Below are positions 49,785-58,096 of a stretch of 64,000 nt of DNA, one piece after another. The translations under genes and the position numbers were made by a program. Source of the DNA: Rhodoferax sp. OV413 (GTDB taxonomy: Bacteria; Pseudomonadota; Gammaproteobacteria; Burkholderiales; Burkholderiaceae_C). The notes under the pieces are model-generated. The model was given only the letters and a program-made list of their open reading frames with translations. It made no database searches and was not told where the DNA came from. The first letter of the stretch is position 1, and every line of letters begins with the position of its first letter. The stretch covers positions 310,001-374,000 of the forward strand of contig NZ_FNJA01000003.1 of the NCBI RefSeq assembly GCF_900104385.1, written 5' to 3'.

Positions 49785-50347
49785 GCCGCGCCAGGGGCGG
49801 GGTAGTCCACCCGCAGCACTTCAATATCCTGCGGCCCTACCGGGGACTGCAGCCGCACTACGTCGCCCACCCGTGCCTTGAGCAGAGCGCGGGCGATGGG
49901 CGACACCCAGCTCACCTGCCCCTGGGCCGTATCCGCCTCGTCAATACCGTAGATAGTGACAGTGCGCTCTTCGCCCGCAGCATCCTCGTACGCCACCGTG
50001 GCGCCGAAGAATATCTGGTCATTACCGTAGTGCACGCTGGGATCCACCACCTCGGCAATCTCCAGCCGCTTGGTGAGAAAGCGGATTCGCCGGTCGATCT
50101 CCCGCAGGCGTTTTTTGCCGTACAGGTAGTCGCCGTTTTCAGACCGGTCCCCGTTGCTGGCAGCCCAGTACACAACGTCGACGATCTTGGGACGCTCGGT
50201 CTCCAGCAGCTCGGTGAACTCCGCGCGCAAGCGGGCGTAGCCTTGGGGGGTGATGTAGTTTTTGCTGCCTGCAGGCAAGGGCGCCGATGGCAGATCGTCT
50301 GCATCGTCGTTGTCCGCATCGGTCTCGCGGGTGAAGGCTTTGCTCAT
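49781..50347 (-). CDS. greB: Transcription elongation factor GreB
   Basis: A 188-residue Gre factor. The N-terminal coiled coil includes YITPQGYARLRAEFTELLET and the C-terminal FKBP-like domain has SWVSPIARALLKARVGDVV. GreB-type length of the coiled coil and the ENGDYLYGKKRLREIDRRIR block argue for GreB over GreA. It rescues backtracked RNA polymerase. An acidic N-terminal tail of about 20 residues (DADNDDADD) is a local addition. The start is MSKAFTRET. Confidence 0.93.
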
Positions 50348-50375
50348 GGAACGCCTATTTGAAGAACCAAAGTAG

Positions 50376-50405
50376 AAAGCCCACAATCTTACGATTGCGG
50401 GCTTT
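50376..50405 (-). terminator. Hairpin downstream of first tRNA-Arg
   Basis: AAAGCCC-A-CAATC pairs with GATTG-C-GGGCTTT, one mismatch, with a four-base loop. It is directly beyond the 3' end of the tRNA on the minus strand and would end its transcript. Confidence 0.75.
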
Positions 50406-50412
50406 TACATTT

Positions 50413-50489
50413 TGGTGCGGCTGGCAGGAATTGAACCCACGACCCCTTGGTTCGTAGCCAAGTACTCTATCCAACTGAGCTACAGCCGC
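50413..50489 (-). tRNA. tRNA-Arg (anticodon ACG), copy 1
   Basis: On the minus strand the 77-base cloverleaf starts GCGGCTGTAGCTCAGTTGG. The acceptor GCGGCTG pairs with CAGCCGC, the anticodon arm is CTTGG-CTACGAA-CCAAG giving ACG, and the T arm contains GGTTCAATTCC. CCA is encoded. It has an identical twin 176 bases away. Confidence 0.97.
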
Positions 50490-50551
50490 GCAGCCTTGCA
50501 TTCTACAATGATTTCAAGCCCATTTATCCAAATGGGCAAAAATAAACGTAA

Positions 50552-50583
50552 AAAAACCCGCAACCTTGCGATTGCGGGTTTTT
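50552..50583 (-). terminator. Hairpin terminator downstream of second tRNA-Arg
   Basis: AAAAACCCGCAA and TTGCGGGTTTTT pair around an eight-base loop, and on the minus strand a run of T follows. It terminates tRNA-Arg copy 2 before copy 1 and is the paralogue of the hairpin after copy 1. Confidence 0.88.
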
Positions 50584-50588
50584 ACATA

Positions 50589-50665
50589 TGGTGCGGCTGG
50601 CAGGAATTGAACCCACGACCCCTTGGTTCGTAGCCAAGTACTCTATCCAACTGAGCTACAGCCGC
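50589..50665 (-). tRNA. tRNA-Arg (anticodon ACG), copy 2
   Basis: Identical in sequence to copy 1 over the full 77 bases, with the same cloverleaf, ACG anticodon and encoded CCA. The two genes and their terminators form a tandem duplication with a 176-base period. Confidence 0.97.
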
Positions 50666-50796
50666 TAAGCTTTAAATTCTACAACGGATTCCCTGCCCTC
50701 CTAATGCTGCGTGAGAAAAATGCGGTCTGCTCCAAAATTTCTTCAGCCCGCGCGCCCGTCAAGCCCGCTAGCATCCAAGGCATTCAGGAGAACCGC

Positions 50797-51945
50797 TTGC
50801 CACACGTCATTACCAACATCGAAGATCTGCGCGTGCTCGCGCAAAAACGCGTACCCCGCATGTTTTACGACTACGCCGACTCCGGCTCGTGGACCGAGAG
50901 CACCTACCGCGCCAACTCGGCCGACTTCCAAAAGATCAAGCTGCGCCAGCGCGTGGCGGTCAACATGGCCAACCGCAGCACCCGAGTCAAGATGGTGGGC
51001 CAAGACGCCGCCATGCCGGTGGCCATCGCCCCGACCGGCCTCACCGGCATGCAGCATGCCGACGGCGAAATCCTGGCGGCACGTGCTGCCGAGAAGTTCG
51101 GCATACCGTTCACGCTGTCCACCATGAGCATTTGCTCTCTGGAAGACATCGCCGCCCATACCAAAGCCCCGTTCTGGTTCCAGTTGTACTGGATGCGCGA
51201 CCGCGCTTTTATGGAAGCGTTGATGGACCGTGCCAAAGCAGCCGGCTGCTCGGCCCTGGTGCTCACCCTGGACCTGCAGGTGCTGGGCCAACGGCATAAA
51301 GATTTGAAGAACGGCATGACGGCGCCACCCAAACCCACTCTGGCCAACATCCTGAATCTGATGACCAAGCCGCGCTGGTGCCTGGGCATGGCGGGCACGC
51401 GCCGCCATACTTTCGGCAATCTGGTGGGCCACGCCAAGAATGTCAGCGACATGTCTTCGCTGAGCGCCTGGACCAAGGAGCAGTTTGACCCCCAGCTCGA
51501 CTGGAACGATGTGGAATGGATCAAGAAGCGCTGGGGCGGCAAGCTGATCTTGAAAGGCATCATGGACGTGGAAGATGCACAGCTGGCTGCCAACAGCGGC
51601 GCCGATGCCATGGTGGTCTCCAACCACGGCGGGCGCCAGCTGGACGGCGCACCCAGCGCCATCGAAGCCCTGCCCGCCATAGTCGACGCGGTAGGGCCCC
51701 GCATCGAAGTCTGGATGGATAGCGGCATCCGCTCTGGCCAGGACGTGCTGAAGGCCTGGGCCCTGGGCGCACGAGGCACCATGATCGGGCGCAGCTTTCT
51801 GTATGGCCTGGGCGCCATGGGCGAGGCTGGCGTCACCAAATGCTTGGAAATCCTGCACAAGGAGCTCGACGTGACCATGGCATTTTGCGGCCATACACAA
51901 ATCGGCACGGTAGACAAAAGCATTCTGTTGCCCCGCAGCTTTTAA
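50797..51945 (+). CDS. lldD: FMN-dependent alpha-hydroxy acid dehydrogenase (L-lactate dehydrogenase type)
   Basis: A 382-residue LldD-family flavoenzyme. FMN/substrate motifs include RMFYDYADSGSWTE, PVAIAPTGLTG, FWFQLYWMRD and the catalytic-His block SNHGGRQLDGAPS. It oxidises L-lactate or a related 2-hydroxy acid into the respiratory chain. I place the start at TTG with AGGAG six bases upstream; the frame is open further upstream but enters the tRNA. The lactate assignment is by family resemblance only. Confidence 0.88.
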   Translation: MPHVITNIEDLRVLAQKRVPRMFYDYADSGSWTESTYRANSADFQKIKLRQRVAVNMANRSTRVKMVGQDAAMPVAIAPTGLTGMQHADGEILAARAAEKFGIPFTLSTMSICSLEDIAAHTKAPFWFQLYWMRDRAFMEALMDRAKAAGCSALVLTLDLQVLGQRHKDLKNGMTAPPKPTLANILNLMTKPRWCLGMAGTRRHTFGNLVGHAKNVSDMSSLSAWTKEQFDPQLDWNDVEWIKKRWGGKLILKGIMDVEDAQLAANSGADAMVVSNHGGRQLDGAPSAIEALPAIVDAVGPRIEVWMDSGIRSGQDVLKAWALGARGTMIGRSFLYGLGAMGEAGVTKCLEILHKELDVTMAFCGHTQIGTVDKSILLPRSF

Positions 51946-52026
51946 GCCGCGCAGCCCGCGGCCTTGGCGGCATAATCAAAAACACAGCGTGTAACGGTTA
52001 TGCCACTCTCAACAAGGATTGACGCC

Positions 52027-52959
52027 ATGGGCACAGAAAAATTTCGCTTGGTCACCCGCAGTGATTTCGACGGCCTGGTGTGTGCGGTGCTGCTCAATGA
52101 GCTGGACATGATCGATGAGATCAAGTTCGTCCATCCAAAGGACATGCAGGACGGCAAAGTGGCGATCACCGAGCGCGACATCACCACCAACCTGCCGTAT
52201 GTGGCGGGCGCGCATCTGGCGTTCGACCATCATCTGTCGGAAACCATCCGCAACCAGAGCGGACTCAAGAACCATGTGATCGATGCCAAGGCGCCATCCG
52301 CTGCACGCGTGGTGTACGACTATTACGGCGGGGCCAAGGCCTTCCCCAACATCACCGTTGACATGATGGATGCGGTGGACAAGGCCGATTCAGCCCAGTA
52401 TGTGCGCGACGAAATCATGGAACCCACGGGCTGGGTGCTGCTGAACTACCTGATGGATGCGCGCACCGGCCTGGGCCGTTTCCGCGAATTCCGCATCAGC
52501 AACTACGCGCTGATGATGGATTTGATCCAGTACTGCCGCAACCACGGCATTGACGACATCCTGGCCCTGCCCGATGTCAAGGAACGCGTCGAGATCTACC
52601 AGGAACACGCCGTCAAGGCCAAAGCGCAAATCGAACGCTGCGCCACCGTGCACGGCAACCTGGTGGTGCTGGACCTGCGCAACGAAGAAACCATCTGGGC
52701 CACCAACCGGTTCATGATCTACGCCCTGTACCCGCAAACCAACATCTCCATCCATGTGATGTGGGGCGTGCAAAAGCAAAACACCGTATTTGCCACCGGC
52801 AAGTCCATCCTGGACCGCAGCAGCAAGACCAATGTGGGCGAACTGATGCTGGCCCACGGCGGCGGCGGCCACCATGCGGCGGGTACCTGCCAGGTCGAAA
52901 ACGACCAGGCGGCGGCAGTGCTGCAAACCTTGATCAGCAAGATCAACCAGGACGGGTAA
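52027..52959 (+). CDS. DHH-family phosphoesterase
   Basis: A 310-residue protein of the DHH/DHHA1 superfamily (nanoRNase, pAp phosphatase, exopolyphosphatase-like). Metal motifs are RSDFDGLVCAV, the eponymous AFDHHLSE, DAVDKADSAQY and the C-terminal DHHA1 block GGGGHHAAGT. The substrate cannot be read. The ATG of MGTEKFRLVTR has AAGGA eight bases upstream and is preferred to an ATG nine codons earlier. It stands alone before the iron region. Confidence 0.85.
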   Translation: MGTEKFRLVTRSDFDGLVCAVLLNELDMIDEIKFVHPKDMQDGKVAITERDITTNLPYVAGAHLAFDHHLSETIRNQSGLKNHVIDAKAPSAARVVYDYYGGAKAFPNITVDMMDAVDKADSAQYVRDEIMEPTGWVLLNYLMDARTGLGRFREFRISNYALMMDLIQYCRNHGIDDILALPDVKERVEIYQEHAVKAKAQIERCATVHGNLVVLDLRNEETIWATNRFMIYALYPQTNISIHVMWGVQKQNTVFATGKSILDRSSKTNVGELMLAHGGGGHHAAGTCQVENDQAAAVLQTLISKINQDG

Positions 52960-52984
52960 AGTTCGTCGGCACGCGCCTCGTATC

Positions 52985-53005
52985 GAGAATCAATCTCATT
53001 ACAAT
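52985..53005 (+). promoter_or_regulatory. Candidate Fur box with overlapping -10 element
   Basis: GAGAATCAATCTCATTACA matches the 19-base Fur consensus GATAATGATAATCATTATC at about 12 positions, with the GAGAAT...CTCATT dyad. TACAAT, a good -10, overlaps its right end. It precedes the imelysin-DUF1111-imelysin-DUF1513 genes, so iron repression is likely. Confidence 0.6.
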
Positions 53006-53077
53006 AGGGCTTTGATCCACCCGCGTCAATGGTGAAATCCTTGCTGTTCGCGGGCCGGAGTACAAAGGACCTGTGCC

Positions 53078-54229
53078 GTGAAATCTCTTCTGTTGAGTGC
53101 TGCATTGCTGACGGCTTTCGCCGCCACCGCCCAAACCACCGCCCCTGTCACCGCCGCGGCAGTCGCCGCCGATTACAGCAAACTGGTCTATGCCAGCTAC
53201 GAAGACACACTGAGCACGGCCCAGGCGCTCAACACCGCCATCACCGAATTCAACGCTGCCCCCAGCGCCGAAGGCCTGGCCAAGGCCCGTAAAGCCTGGA
53301 TCGCTGCACGCGAGTTCTACGGCCAGACCGAAGCCTTCCGCTTCTACGCCGGCCCCATCGACGACAAGAATGGCCCCGAAGGCCGCATCAACGCCTGGCC
53401 CATGGACGAAGCCTATGTGGACTACGTCGTCGGCAAGCCCAAGGCCGGCATCATCAACAACCCCAAGGCCAAGATCACCGCCAAAAGCCTGTCGGCTCTG
53501 AACGAGCGTGGCGGCGAAGAAAACATTGCTACCGGCTGGCACGCCATCGAATTCCTGCTGTGGGGCCAGGACCTGAGCGAAACCGGCCCCGGCAACCGTT
53601 CGTTTGAAGACTTTGTCGACGGCAAGACCCCCAACGCCAACCGCCGCCGCGAGTACCTGAAGGTGGTCACCGACTTGCTGATCAGCGACTTGTCCGGCCT
53701 GGCCAAAGCCTGGGCTCCCGATGCCAAGAACTACCGCGCCAAATTCGAAAAATCTGGCACCAACGCACTGCGCAACATGCTGGTCGGCGTAGGCTCCTTG
53801 TCGCGCGGCGAACTGGCCGGCGAACGCATCGAAGTGGCCCTGGCCTCCAAGAACCAGGAAGACGAACACTCCTGCTTCTCCGACAACACCCACCGCGACA
53901 TCGTGGCCAATGCCACCGGCATTGAAAACGTCTGGCTCGGCCGCTTCAAGCGCGCCGACGGCAGCGTCTTGCAAGGCGCTTCGCTGCGTGACCTGGTGGC
54001 TGCCAAGGACGCCGCCACCGCAGAACGCACCAGCAGCCACATTGCGGCCAGCGTCAAGGCGGCCGAAGGCATCCACGCCCCGTTTGACCGCGAAATCGTC
54101 GACCCCGAGGGCCGCAAGCGCGTGCAAGCCGTGGCCGACGCGCTGAAGCTGCAAAGCAAGGACTTCCTGGACGCCGCCAAGGCCGTGGGCATCACCAAAC
54201 TCACCTTGGTAGACCCCGCCAAAGAATAA
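53078..54229 (+). CDS. Imelysin-family (peptidase M75) periplasmic protein
   Basis: A 383-residue secreted protein with signal peptide MKSLLLSAALLTAFAATAQ. The imelysin GxHxxE motif is GWHAIEFLLWGQD (His155, Glu158). Members such as IrpA and the EfeO M75 domain bind iron or iron complexes; proteolysis is doubtful for most. The start is GTG with AAGGA eight bases upstream. First gene of a four-gene unit under a candidate Fur box, with four bases to the next gene. Confidence 0.92.
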   Translation: MKSLLLSAALLTAFAATAQTTAPVTAAAVAADYSKLVYASYEDTLSTAQALNTAITEFNAAPSAEGLAKARKAWIAAREFYGQTEAFRFYAGPIDDKNGPEGRINAWPMDEAYVDYVVGKPKAGIINNPKAKITAKSLSALNERGGEENIATGWHAIEFLLWGQDLSETGPGNRSFEDFVDGKTPNANRRREYLKVVTDLLISDLSGLAKAWAPDAKNYRAKFEKSGTNALRNMLVGVGSLSRGELAGERIEVALASKNQEDEHSCFSDNTHRDIVANATGIENVWLGRFKRADGSVLQGASLRDLVAAKDAATAERTSSHIAASVKAAEGIHAPFDREIVDPEGRKRVQAVADALKLQSKDFLDAAKAVGITKLTLVDPAKE

Positions 54230-54233
54230 GTCC

Positions 54234-55670
54234 ATGCGTCAGCCGATCCAGAATAAAAATCGCTGGCGCACACCATGCACGCTGACCCTGGCTGCGGCCG
54301 GGGTTGCCGCGGCATGGCTGGCCCTGGCCTCCCCCCCGGTAGCCGATACCTTTGAAGAAAAACCCGGTGGCGACACCACGGTGTTTGAAGAGGGCTTGAA
54401 CGCTTTTTCCTTTCCTGCGGCCAACCTGGACGAAGAGGCCCGCACCAGCTTTGCCATCGGCAACTCCTTCTTCCGGCGCAACTGGGTGGAAGCCCCGTCG
54501 TCCACCAGCGCGCGCGACGGCCTGGGCCCGCACTTCATCGCCCGCTCCTGTGGCGGCTGCCATACCCAGGACGGGCGCGGCGCCCCCCCCAATACTTTCA
54601 AGAACGGCATCACCGCCGAGCAACCCATAGGCCTGCTGTTCCGGCTGTCGGTCATGGGGCCAGACGGCAAACCGTTTCCCGAGCCGACCTATGGCGAACA
54701 GTTCGCCAATTCGGCGGCACAAGGTGTCAAACCCGAAGGTCAGGTCCGCATCCGCTACACCGAGCAGCCCGGCCAGTTTGCCGATGGCAGCCACTACAGC
54801 CTGCGCCAGCCGCACTACAGCTTTACCAAGCTGGGCTATGGCCCCATGCAGCCCCGCACCATGGTCAGCCCGCGCATTGCGCCGCAGATGCCCGGCGTCG
54901 GCCTGATCGATGCAATTGCCGAGGCCGACATCCTGGCCAATGTGCAACAACAAAGCCAGCACAGCGACGCCATAAAAGGCACCAGCAACCGCGTGTTCGA
55001 CCCGTTTGCCGGCAAAGAAGTCATAGGCCGCTTTGGCTGGAAGGCCAATACCGGCAGCCTGGCGCACCAGTCGGCCGCCGCCTTCAATGGCGACATCGGC
55101 ATCACCTCCGAGCACTTCCCCCGCGAGGACTGCACGTCCAAGCAAAAAGACTGCGCAGCCGCCCCGCGCGGTGGCGAAAAGGGTGGCCCGGAAATCGACA
55201 ACGCCACCCTCACCAAGGTGATCCAGTACCAGGCCACCCTGGCGGTACCGGCCCGGCGCAATTTTGATAATGTGGACGTGCGCCGTGGCCAGGCCTTGTT
55301 TGCCCAGGCCCAGTGCGCCGTCTGCCACCGGCCCAGCTACACCACCGGCGCCTCGCCGTTCCCGTCGCTCAGCGGCCAGAAAATCACGCCCTACACCGAC
55401 CTGCTGCTGCACGACATGGGCAAGGGCCTGGCCGACAACCGCCCGGACGGCCTGGCCAATGGCCAGCAGTGGCGCACCCCGCCGCTATGGGGCATCGGCC
55501 TGATTCCCGATGTCAACGGCCACAGCTTCCTGCTGCACGACGGCCGCGCCCGTAACACTCTGGAGGCCATACTCTGGCATGGTGGCGAAGCCGAAGCGTC
55601 GAAGCAGCAAGTGCTGCAAATGCCCAAAGCCGACCGCGACGCTCTGGTGAAGTTTGTCAATTCGCTCTAA
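54234..55670 (+). CDS. DUF1111 di-haem cytochrome c-like oxidoreductase
   Basis: A 478-residue secreted protein with N-terminal hydrophobic signal segment (about 14-33). Two haem c motifs are present: Cys106-Cys109-His110 (SCGGCHTQDGRGAPP) and Cys361-Cys364-His365 (QCAVCHRPSY). This is the DUF1111 (thiol oxidoreductase-labelled) family that recurs beside imelysins. A role in oxidising or reducing iron at the cell surface is inference. The stop overlaps the next start by one base (TAATG). Confidence 0.88.
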   Translation: MRQPIQNKNRWRTPCTLTLAAAGVAAAWLALASPPVADTFEEKPGGDTTVFEEGLNAFSFPAANLDEEARTSFAIGNSFFRRNWVEAPSSTSARDGLGPHFIARSCGGCHTQDGRGAPPNTFKNGITAEQPIGLLFRLSVMGPDGKPFPEPTYGEQFANSAAQGVKPEGQVRIRYTEQPGQFADGSHYSLRQPHYSFTKLGYGPMQPRTMVSPRIAPQMPGVGLIDAIAEADILANVQQQSQHSDAIKGTSNRVFDPFAGKEVIGRFGWKANTGSLAHQSAAAFNGDIGITSEHFPREDCTSKQKDCAAAPRGGEKGGPEIDNATLTKVIQYQATLAVPARRNFDNVDVRRGQALFAQAQCAVCHRPSYTTGASPFPSLSGQKITPYTDLLLHDMGKGLADNRPDGLANGQQWRTPPLWGIGLIPDVNGHSFLLHDGRARNTLEAILWHGGEAEASKQQVLQMPKADRDALVKFVNSL

Positions 55671-56692
55671 TGGAAAGTGCCGCAGTGAGACTTCTGATTG
55701 ACCGCCGTCGCTGGCTCGCACTGGGGGCCGGCGTACTCTGCCACGCCGCCTGGGCGGCGCCCTTGCCGCCCCGCATCGCCAGCCCGGCACTCACCCAGTC
55801 CGACTTTGTGCGCAACGGCTTGCAGCTGCACTTTGTGCCCGCGGCCCAGGCCTTTGCCCAGTCCACCGCCGCCTTGCGCGACCAGTTGGCCGCCGGTTGC
55901 GGCCTACAACCCGCGCGCGCAGCCTGGCGCACCGCCATGCTCGACTGGGAACGGCTATCGGCAGTGTCCGTCGGCCCCCTACTGGAGCGCCGCAGCGCGC
56001 GCACTTTGGACTTCTGGCCCACCCGCCCCGCCATGGTCTCGGCCGCCGTGCAAGCCCCGCCCGCAGACGCCGCTGCGCTGGAACAACTCGGTGCCCCTGC
56101 CAAAGGTCTGCCAGCGCTGGAATGGCTGCTCTGGCAGCGTGCCCCGGACGCTGCCCAGTGCGCCTACGCCGCTCTGCTGGCCGAGGCCAGCGCCAGCGAA
56201 GCCCAGGCTATCCTGGCCGACTTCCAGGCCCTGGCCCAGCAGACCTGGACACCCGAAACCGCCCTCACCGTATTCCACGAATGGTTCAGCCAGGCCGTTG
56301 GCGGCTTCGAACAACTGCGCTGGAAGAAGATGGGCAAACCCGCACGCAGCGGCCGCGCCAGCGACTGGCCGCGCGCCACCAGCGGCAACACCCGGGCCGC
56401 CTGGCAGGCCGCATGGGGCGGGCTGCAGCACTTTCTGGTCGGCACCGGCCGCGCCCAAGAGGAAGGCAGCCTGAACGGCTACTTGGCAGGCGACAACCAG
56501 TTGGAGCTGTCGGCCCAGCTGGAATCGGCGGTGGCGCAGCTGCACACCCGCATGCAGGCCGCCGACCCGGCGCGTGGCACTACCGTCACCGCCGCCATGC
56601 AAACCCTGGCCAAGACCAAGCAGCTGATGGAAGACAAGATCGCCCCCGAGCTGAAAACCATGGTCGGATTCTCGGAGTCAGACGGTGACTAA
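55670..56692 (+). CDS. Second imelysin-family protein
   Basis: A 340-residue protein with a short N-terminus, a signal segment (WLALGAGVLCHAAWA) and an imelysin-like helical body. The GxHxxE motif is degenerate: GLPALEWLLWQRAP keeps the Glu but the His is replaced. It is translationally coupled to DUF1111 upstream and DUF1513 downstream (eight-base overlap). It belongs to the shorter, divergent imelysin subgroup and probably partners the first one. Confidence 0.85.
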   Translation: MESAAVRLLIDRRRWLALGAGVLCHAAWAAPLPPRIASPALTQSDFVRNGLQLHFVPAAQAFAQSTAALRDQLAAGCGLQPARAAWRTAMLDWERLSAVSVGPLLERRSARTLDFWPTRPAMVSAAVQAPPADAAALEQLGAPAKGLPALEWLLWQRAPDAAQCAYAALLAEASASEAQAILADFQALAQQTWTPETALTVFHEWFSQAVGGFEQLRWKKMGKPARSGRASDWPRATSGNTRAAWQAAWGGLQHFLVGTGRAQEEGSLNGYLAGDNQLELSAQLESAVAQLHTRMQAADPARGTTVTAAMQTLAKTKQLMEDKIAPELKTMVGFSESDGD

Positions 56693-57791
56693 GCCTTACA
56701 CCTTGCGCCGCCGCGACTGGCTGGCGTTTGCAGCCGCCAACGCCGCCCTGCCCCTGCATGCAGCCAACCCGACACGCCCGGGCCTGCTGACCTCCTGGAC
56801 CAGCGGCGACGACAACCAGGCCTGGGCCGGCATCTGGCAGCTGGGCAGCAGCCCCCGCGGCGTGGCCCTGCCCAAGCGCGCCCACGAAGTGCAAATGCTG
56901 CACAGCGCCCTGGGCCAGCCCACGCAGGCGCTAGCCGTAGCCCGCCGCCCCGGCGAATACCTGCTGCGCTTCGACACCCGCACCGCCCGCGCCGTGCTGT
57001 GGCATGACATCGAAGACGACCGCGTGCTCTGCGGCCATGCCAGCTATGCGCTGGACGGTAGCGCGCTCTACACCACCGAAACCAATACCGACACCGGCGC
57101 CGGCATGGTCGCCGTGCGCGACCCGCTGAGCCTGGAAAAGCGCGCCGAATTCCCCAGCGGCGGCCTGGACCCGCACATGGTGCTGGTCGAACCCGATGGC
57201 AGCCTGTTGGTGGCCAACGGTGGCCTGCTCAGCCTGCCGGAAACCGGCCGCACCAAGCTCAACATCGGCCGCATGGACTCGTCGATTGCACGGCTGGACG
57301 CCAAGACCGGCGCCCAGCGCCAGGTCTGGCGCGTGAGTGACCCCTTCTTGAGCCTGCGCCACCTGGCTCGCGCGCCCGACGGCACTGTCGCGGTGGCCAT
57401 GCAGGCCGAGCACACCGATCTGCAGGCCCGCCGCAATGCACCGCTGCTGGCACTGCTGGATGCAAGCGGCCTGCGCAGCGTGCCGCTGCCACCGTCCCTG
57501 GCCTTGGGCGGCTATGCGGGCGACGTGGCCTATGTGCCGGGCAGCAGTCCGCAAACCGCCGACCGCTTCGTCATCAGCGCCACCCGCGCCGGGCAACTGG
57601 CCTGGTGGTCGGCCCAGGGCGAAGCCCCCAGCCAGCTGCCTTTGCCCGAAGCCGGCGCCCTGGCCGTCCACGGTGCCGACTGGCTGGCCAGCGGCGCGCA
57701 AGGCGATCTGCGCGGTATGCTGGACGCCCATGCGCTGGAGCGCCACCTGGACAACGTGCGATGGGACAACCACGGCAAGTGGTTGGCCTGA
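56685..57791 (+). CDS. DUF1513 beta-propeller-like periplasmic protein
   Basis: A 368-residue protein starting with GTG. The N-terminus has a Tat-like RRRDWLAFAAANAALPLHA signal. The body shows repeated short blades (for example LLRFDTRTARAVLWHDIEDD and GGLDPHMVLVEPDGSLLVAN), as in DUF1513 proteins. The family's chemistry is unknown, but it regularly ends imelysin-DUF1111 clusters. A dispersed repeat copy follows ten bases after the stop. Confidence 0.87.
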   Translation: MTKPYTLRRRDWLAFAAANAALPLHAANPTRPGLLTSWTSGDDNQAWAGIWQLGSSPRGVALPKRAHEVQMLHSALGQPTQALAVARRPGEYLLRFDTRTARAVLWHDIEDDRVLCGHASYALDGSALYTTETNTDTGAGMVAVRDPLSLEKRAEFPSGGLDPHMVLVEPDGSLLVANGGLLSLPETGRTKLNIGRMDSSIARLDAKTGAQRQVWRVSDPFLSLRHLARAPDGTVAVAMQAEHTDLQARRNAPLLALLDASGLRSVPLPPSLALGGYAGDVAYVPGSSPQTADRFVISATRAGQLAWWSAQGEAPSQLPLPEAGALAVHGADWLASGAQGDLRGMLDAHALERHLDNVRWDNHGKWLA

Positions 57792-57800
57792 AAAACTGCA

Positions 57801-57852
57801 GCAACTATCAAAATAGTAGCTGCTTGCGCTGATGGAATAAGCGCCAAGGCCG
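57801..57852 (+). repeat. Dispersed palindromic repeat after the DUF1513 gene
   Basis: The plus strand reads GCAACTATCAAAATAGTAGC, TGCTTGCGCTGATGG, then AATAAGCGCCAAGGCC. It is intergenic, in the position where a terminator would be expected; the GCGCT/AGCGC arms can form a hairpin but no T-run follows. Confidence 0.8.
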
Positions 57853-57970
57853 TATGGGACTTGTATTCCCGACGGGCTGGGTTGTAAGTTGCGTTGCAGG
57901 CCTGCAACAAAACGTAGAGAAATGCTGCGTTTTCGGGTCCTGCACGCGGTGTTTGCATCGCCAACGCAAC

Positions 57971-57996
57971 AAGAATGATTCGCATTAATTTACAAT
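57971..57996 (+). promoter_or_regulatory. Candidate Fur box and -10 element of the siderophore receptor
   Basis: AAGAATGATTCGCATTAAT matches the Fur consensus at about 12-13 of 19 positions; TACAAT follows immediately at 57991-57996. The layout is the same as upstream of the imelysin gene. The receptor start is about 100 bases downstream. Confidence 0.6.
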
Positions 57997-58096
57997 TACG
58001 CGGTAATTCTTCACCCAGCCAGCCACGCCCTGCGGCCCCCCACCAAGGGCTCCATGCGCCAGCCAGCCATCGTTCAAACCCCTTAGGCTGACTTCC

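Larger units (their letters stand above)
57792..58096. other. Intergenic region before the siderophore receptor
   Basis: About 305 bases without a gene. From left to right: a dispersed repeat copy, a perfect 16-base palindrome at 57893-57908, a candidate Fur box with a -10 element, and about 100 bases of leader up to the receptor start. No convincing terminator with a long T-run was seen for the upstream operon. Confidence 0.75.
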
